Origin: Nanobdellota archaeon
GTDB taxonomy: Archaea > Aenigmatarchaeota > Aenigmatarchaeia > QMZP01
Direction of reading: 5' to 3'
Assembly: GCA_018818465.1 (NCBI GenBank)
Contig: JAHIRU010000056.1
Span: forward strand, 1 to 6,337
Length of the DNA: 6,337 nucleotides
Position 1 is the stretch's first letter, and the number at the start of each line of letters is the position of its first letter. Positions 3,554-6,337 of the stretch are shown here, one piece after another. The position numbers and the translations under genes were made by a program. Under the pieces are notes generated by a model. That model saw only the letters and a list, made by a program, of their open reading frames with translations. It ran no database searches and was not told the origin of the DNA.

Positions 3554-6256
3554 CTATTTCAATAATGCACCAATCTGCTCTATGTAATCTGCGTATGTGG
3601 ATAAATCGCCTGTCATGAGAGCTTCCTGCGCCTTTTCGTAGAGCTGGGATATTTGTTCTAGGGTCTCTTCTGCTGTTCCGTCTCCGCTTGGGATTGTTGG
3701 TGTCGGTGGTTTAATTGTTTCAGTGCCGAAGATCTTTGCAATGGCTTCTCCTAATGTCTCTTCCATTACAACAGAATTCTTGTAGGCAACTATTACCCTC
3801 TTCAGTTCAGGAAGGCTGCCCTCCTGTGTTGCCTGAAGATAAAGCGGCTCTATGTACAGTATAGAGTTCTCTATTGGGATCACAAGAGTGTTGCCTCTTA
3901 TGACGCTTGAACCGCTCTGGCTCCACAACGTTATCAGTTGTGAAATCTCAGTGTCCTGGTCTATTCTTGATTCTATCTGCATCGGGCCGTAAACCAGCTC
4001 CTGCTTGGAGAATTGGTAAACTATTATCTTTCCATAATCATCTGGATCACTGTTGGCAGACATCCATCCAATCATGTTTTGTTTGTCTTCGCCCCTAGGC
4101 TTGAAAGGTATCATGAGCATGAAATCCTCGTCTAAGGCGCCCGGCAGCTTGATTGTTACATAGTAGGGAGTCATTGCCCGCGTACTGCCTCTGTAGATCT
4201 CATTGGGCGTGACCCAGACATCTTCTTTGTTGTAGAAGACCTGCGCATCTTCCATATGATACGTTGAATATACAGCTGCTTGGATGCTGAATATATTCTC
4301 TGGGTATCTGACATGATCCTTTATTCCTTCTGGCATTTCAGAGAAATCCTTGAACAGGTCAGGGAATATCTTCATGTATGTTTTTATAATCGGTTCACTG
4401 CTGTCAACAACATAATATGTCACGTCGCCGTTGTATGCGTCTATGACAACCTTGACAGAATTGCGCATGTAATTCAGCAAACCGAAACGCTCTAAATACA
4501 CAGGCTCTGAGTACGGATACATGTCTGTAGTTGTGTAAGCATCCAGTATCCAGTAGAGCCTGCCTTCAGAAAGCACTATGTAAGGATCATAATCATATTT
4601 CAGGAATGGCGCTATGATTCTTGTTCTTTCATCAATGTTCCTGTTTAGAAGTATCTTGCTGTCTGGAGTGACTGAGCCTGAGAACAGCAATTCAACTGAA
4701 CCAAATCTTATTGAATATACAAATTTTTTGAGGAAGTCTGCTATTGGAATGCCGCCTGTTCCTTCATATTCTGTATAAATGTTCTGGTCACCGCTAGGAT
4801 AGTCAAATTCTCTTGTTGTTGTTTTTGTTATAATATATTGAGATGTGCTCTGGCCGTAATATATTTCAGGCCTGTCTATGTTCAAAACATCATAATCTGA
4901 TTTCGGCGGTATGTCCTTTATGTAAAATTCAGGAAGCCCTTCTTCTGAAACCTTGTCGACAGGATTCATGACAATGCCATAGCCATGCGTGTAAACCAGG
5001 TGCTCATTCACCCACGTTTTTGCTGTTGAAGAAAGGTCGTTTATATCCATTTCCCTTGGAGAGAGCATAACCTGCTTGTAGTCTCCATTAAGCATGTACC
5101 TGTCAATATCAATGTCGCTAAAATCATAATATGTCCTGAAAAGCTGAAGCTGGGTGTAGGTGTCCTTAAGGGGTCTCCAGTCCCACAATCTTATGTTATC
5201 GATGGTCTCTTTGTTTTGATTTATGTCATTAATAGTGAGATCATAAGAAACAGGGAATATCCTGTTTTCTATTGTATCAAGGCCGTAGGCTGCAGTGGTG
5301 CTTTCGATATTCATCTCTATGTAAGGTTTTTGTATGTTGTATTCGTTAGGTCCTACATATAATGCCTGAACAGCGACTGCTGCAATTGTGCCTATGAACA
5401 TTATTGCAACAAGTGCGCCCACGCCTTCCAGAGGAAGTCTCCATCTCTTTATCTTCAAATTCAGGATGAATACAATGCCTATGATTATTGAGACGTAGAA
5501 TCCTACGTTCAAAAACAGTAAATTGACGTTAAGGTCAGCAAAGCCTGCGCCGTAAAAAACATTACCAGAATTGAACAAAAGCCCGTACTGAGCTATATGG
5601 AAACCAAACGCTGCAACAAAGAACATTACTGCAAAAAGTATGCTCATGTGAGGTGTTACCAGCTTCTTTATTTTTGAAAAATCAGCAGATATTTTTATTT
5701 CATTTAATGGCTGCTCATCTATTTCCATTTCTTCCAAACCTGTTTCCTTTTTATTAAAGGTGTCAGAGTGGAACAAATAAAATAAAAAGCTCAGGAATAT
5801 TGTCAATCCAATAGTTGTTGACAAAAAGCCAAATATCATCTGGTAAAAAGGCAGACTGAAGACATAAAAACCGATGTTCATGCCGAAGATAGGGTCTGCT
5901 GCTGCAAAACTCGAGGGGTTGAGGAATTTGAGCAAGGTCTCCCAATTCGCGAAACTTGATCCAAGTATAATGGCCAGGAAAAATGCCGCTATCATGAAAG
6001 GCAAATCCTTTGCCTTTTTTCTTTCAGATTTGCTGAGAGCCAATCTCTTTGCAATCTTTATATTCAATGCTGCAAAAACAAAAAATATTGCAGCTAACAA
6101 CGATCCAAAACCCACAGTTGTTAAAAGTATTGTGAAATAAACATCAATATAACCCATGCCTGTAAACCAAAATATATCTGCATAAATGAAGGACATGCTT
6201 GACGCGATAATTAAAATAATTACCAGTGCAAGAACAATAAGATCTTTTATTTTCAT
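3554..6256 (-). CDS. UPF0182 family integral membrane protein
   Basis: This is a 900-residue protein of full family length. Hydrophobic segments lie near residues 5-25, 38-64, 86-104, 126-162 (one or two helices), 203-224, 245-266 and 277-300, giving about seven membrane helices. A long loop near 165-200 is charged and probably cytoplasmic. Residues about 305-850 form a large, probably extracytoplasmic domain with family-like stretches DIDRYMLNGDYKQVMLSPRE (385-402), WVNEHLVYTHGYGIVMNPVD (415-434) and FYIKDIPP (444-451). After a Pro/Thr linker (850-857) a short helical tail, YEKAQEALMTGDLSTYADYI, is typical of the family's C-terminus. The whole protein contains no cysteine. The family is widespread in bacteria and archaea, with no established function; transport or envelope roles are speculation. 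The start is supported by a TATA box 26.5 nt upstream and by the N-terminal helix. Confidence 0.95.
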   Translation of the reverse strand: MKIKDLIVLALVIILIIASSMSFIYADIFWFTGMGYIDVYFTILLTTVGFGSLLAAIFFVFAALNIKIAKRLALSKSERKKAKDLPFMIAAFFLAIILGSSFANWETLLKFLNPSSFAAADPIFGMNIGFYVFSLPFYQMIFGFLSTTIGLTIFLSFLFYLFHSDTFNKKETGLEEMEIDEQPLNEIKISADFSKIKKLVTPHMSILFAVMFFVAAFGFHIAQYGLLFNSGNVFYGAGFADLNVNLLFLNVGFYVSIIIGIVFILNLKIKRWRLPLEGVGALVAIMFIGTIAAVAVQALYVGPNEYNIQKPYIEMNIESTTAAYGLDTIENRIFPVSYDLTINDINQNKETIDNIRLWDWRPLKDTYTQLQLFRTYYDFSDIDIDRYMLNGDYKQVMLSPREMDINDLSSTAKTWVNEHLVYTHGYGIVMNPVDKVSEEGLPEFYIKDIPPKSDYDVLNIDRPEIYYGQSTSQYIITKTTTREFDYPSGDQNIYTEYEGTGGIPIADFLKKFVYSIRFGSVELLFSGSVTPDSKILLNRNIDERTRIIAPFLKYDYDPYIVLSEGRLYWILDAYTTTDMYPYSEPVYLERFGLLNYMRNSVKVVIDAYNGDVTYYVVDSSEPIIKTYMKIFPDLFKDFSEMPEGIKDHVRYPENIFSIQAAVYSTYHMEDAQVFYNKEDVWVTPNEIYRGSTRAMTPYYVTIKLPGALDEDFMLMIPFKPRGEDKQNMIGWMSANSDPDDYGKIIVYQFSKQELVYGPMQIESRIDQDTEISQLITLWSQSGSSVIRGNTLVIPIENSILYIEPLYLQATQEGSLPELKRVIVAYKNSVVMEETLGEAIAKIFGTETIKPPTPTIPSGDGTAEETLEQISQLYEKAQEALMTGDLSTYADYIEQIGALLK

Positions 6257-6279
6257 CCAGTTATAAATTGTATGTTGGA

Positions 6280-6285
6280 TTTAAA
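6280..6285 (-). promoter_or_regulatory. TATA box of the UPF0182 gene
   Basis: TTTAAA (minus-strand context GCTTTTAAATCC) is centred 26.5 nt before the ATG at 6256. A second AT-rich run nearer the gene (minus-strand TTATAA near 6262-6267) is too close to the start codon to act as a TATA box. No Shine-Dalgarno site is visible. Confidence 0.6.
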
Positions 6286-6298
6286 AGCAATTCCTTTT

Positions 6299-6306
6299 AA
6301 AAAAAA
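6299..6306 (-). terminator. A8/T8 tract, possible terminator of a gene to the right
   Basis: A run of eight A on the plus strand reads as T8 on the minus strand. Archaeal transcription can end at such U-tracts without a hairpin, so it could terminate a minus-strand gene lying beyond the window. It could instead be an upstream part of the UPF0182 promoter. The palindrome and lack of coding sequence to the right leave this open. Confidence 0.25.
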
Positions 6307-6317
6307 GAGTACGGGTA

Positions 6318-6335
6318 GAGTGTTATATAACACTC
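6318..6335. promoter_or_regulatory. 18-bp perfect palindrome centred on a TATA sequence
   Basis: GAGTGTTATATAACACTC is a perfect 18-bp palindrome with no spacer, and its core TTATATAA is a good archaeal TATA box. If it is a plus-strand promoter, a leaderless gene would start near 6352, just outside the window, divergent from UPF0182. The flanking symmetric arms would suit a dimeric regulator that occludes the TATA box. It lies about 44 bp from the UPF0182 TATA box. It could also be a transcript hairpin; the window edge prevents a decision. Confidence 0.5.
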
Positions 6336-6337
6336 CG

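Noticed and set aside
5874..6140. 88-codon plus-strand open frame inside UPF0182
   Set aside because: It lies wholly within the coding region of a well-supported membrane protein and mirrors its hydrophobic codons.

Overview
The window reads as a compact, AT-rich archaeal chromosome segment. Seven minus-strand coding regions are packed with gaps of roughly 17 to 90 bases. The archaeal call is an inference. It rests mainly on promoter layout: each of the seven genes has an AT-rich, TATA-like hexamer centred about 23.5-26.5 nt upstream of its likely first codon. Only one possible Shine-Dalgarno site was found. Together these suggest mostly leaderless, single-gene transcripts rather than one operon. 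The standard code is used, and the lineage cannot be fixed from this window. Small-genome DPANN-type archaea are plausible because of the protein families and style, but this is not proven.

Layout from left to right. Bases 1-53 may hold the last codons of a plus-strand gene that ends exactly where the next minus-strand gene ends. Bases 54-428 encode a small, 12-cysteine protein. Its conventional ATG is at 332, but the frame stays open upstream and encodes a textbook membrane anchor that lacks a standard start codon. Bases 519-1976 encode a two-nuclease fusion, a Cas4/RecB-like PD-(D/E)XK domain followed by a DEDD exonuclease-like DUF2779 domain. Bases 2012-2930 hold two Nudix hydrolases, the second with an altered Nudix box. 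Their promoters share a 22-bp block with one mismatch. Bases 2962-3519 hold two small unrecognised proteins of 69 and 92 residues. Bases 3554-6256 encode a full-length UPF0182 membrane protein with about seven N-terminal helices and a large external domain. Bases 6257-6337 hold its promoter, an A/T tract, and an 18-bp perfect palindrome built around a TATA sequence.

The genes do not form a recognisable pathway. The nuclease and the Nudix enzymes could loosely share a nucleic-acid or nucleotide maintenance role, and the cysteine-rich protein and UPF0182 both face the cell envelope. Each has its own promoter, so co-orientation alone is weak evidence of joint function. I see no CRISPR array, insertion sequence, tRNA or rRNA. 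No complete new multi-gene system is evident. The most notable signals are the uniform promoter geometry, the shared Nudix promoter block, the start-less membrane anchor and the dual-nuclease architecture.
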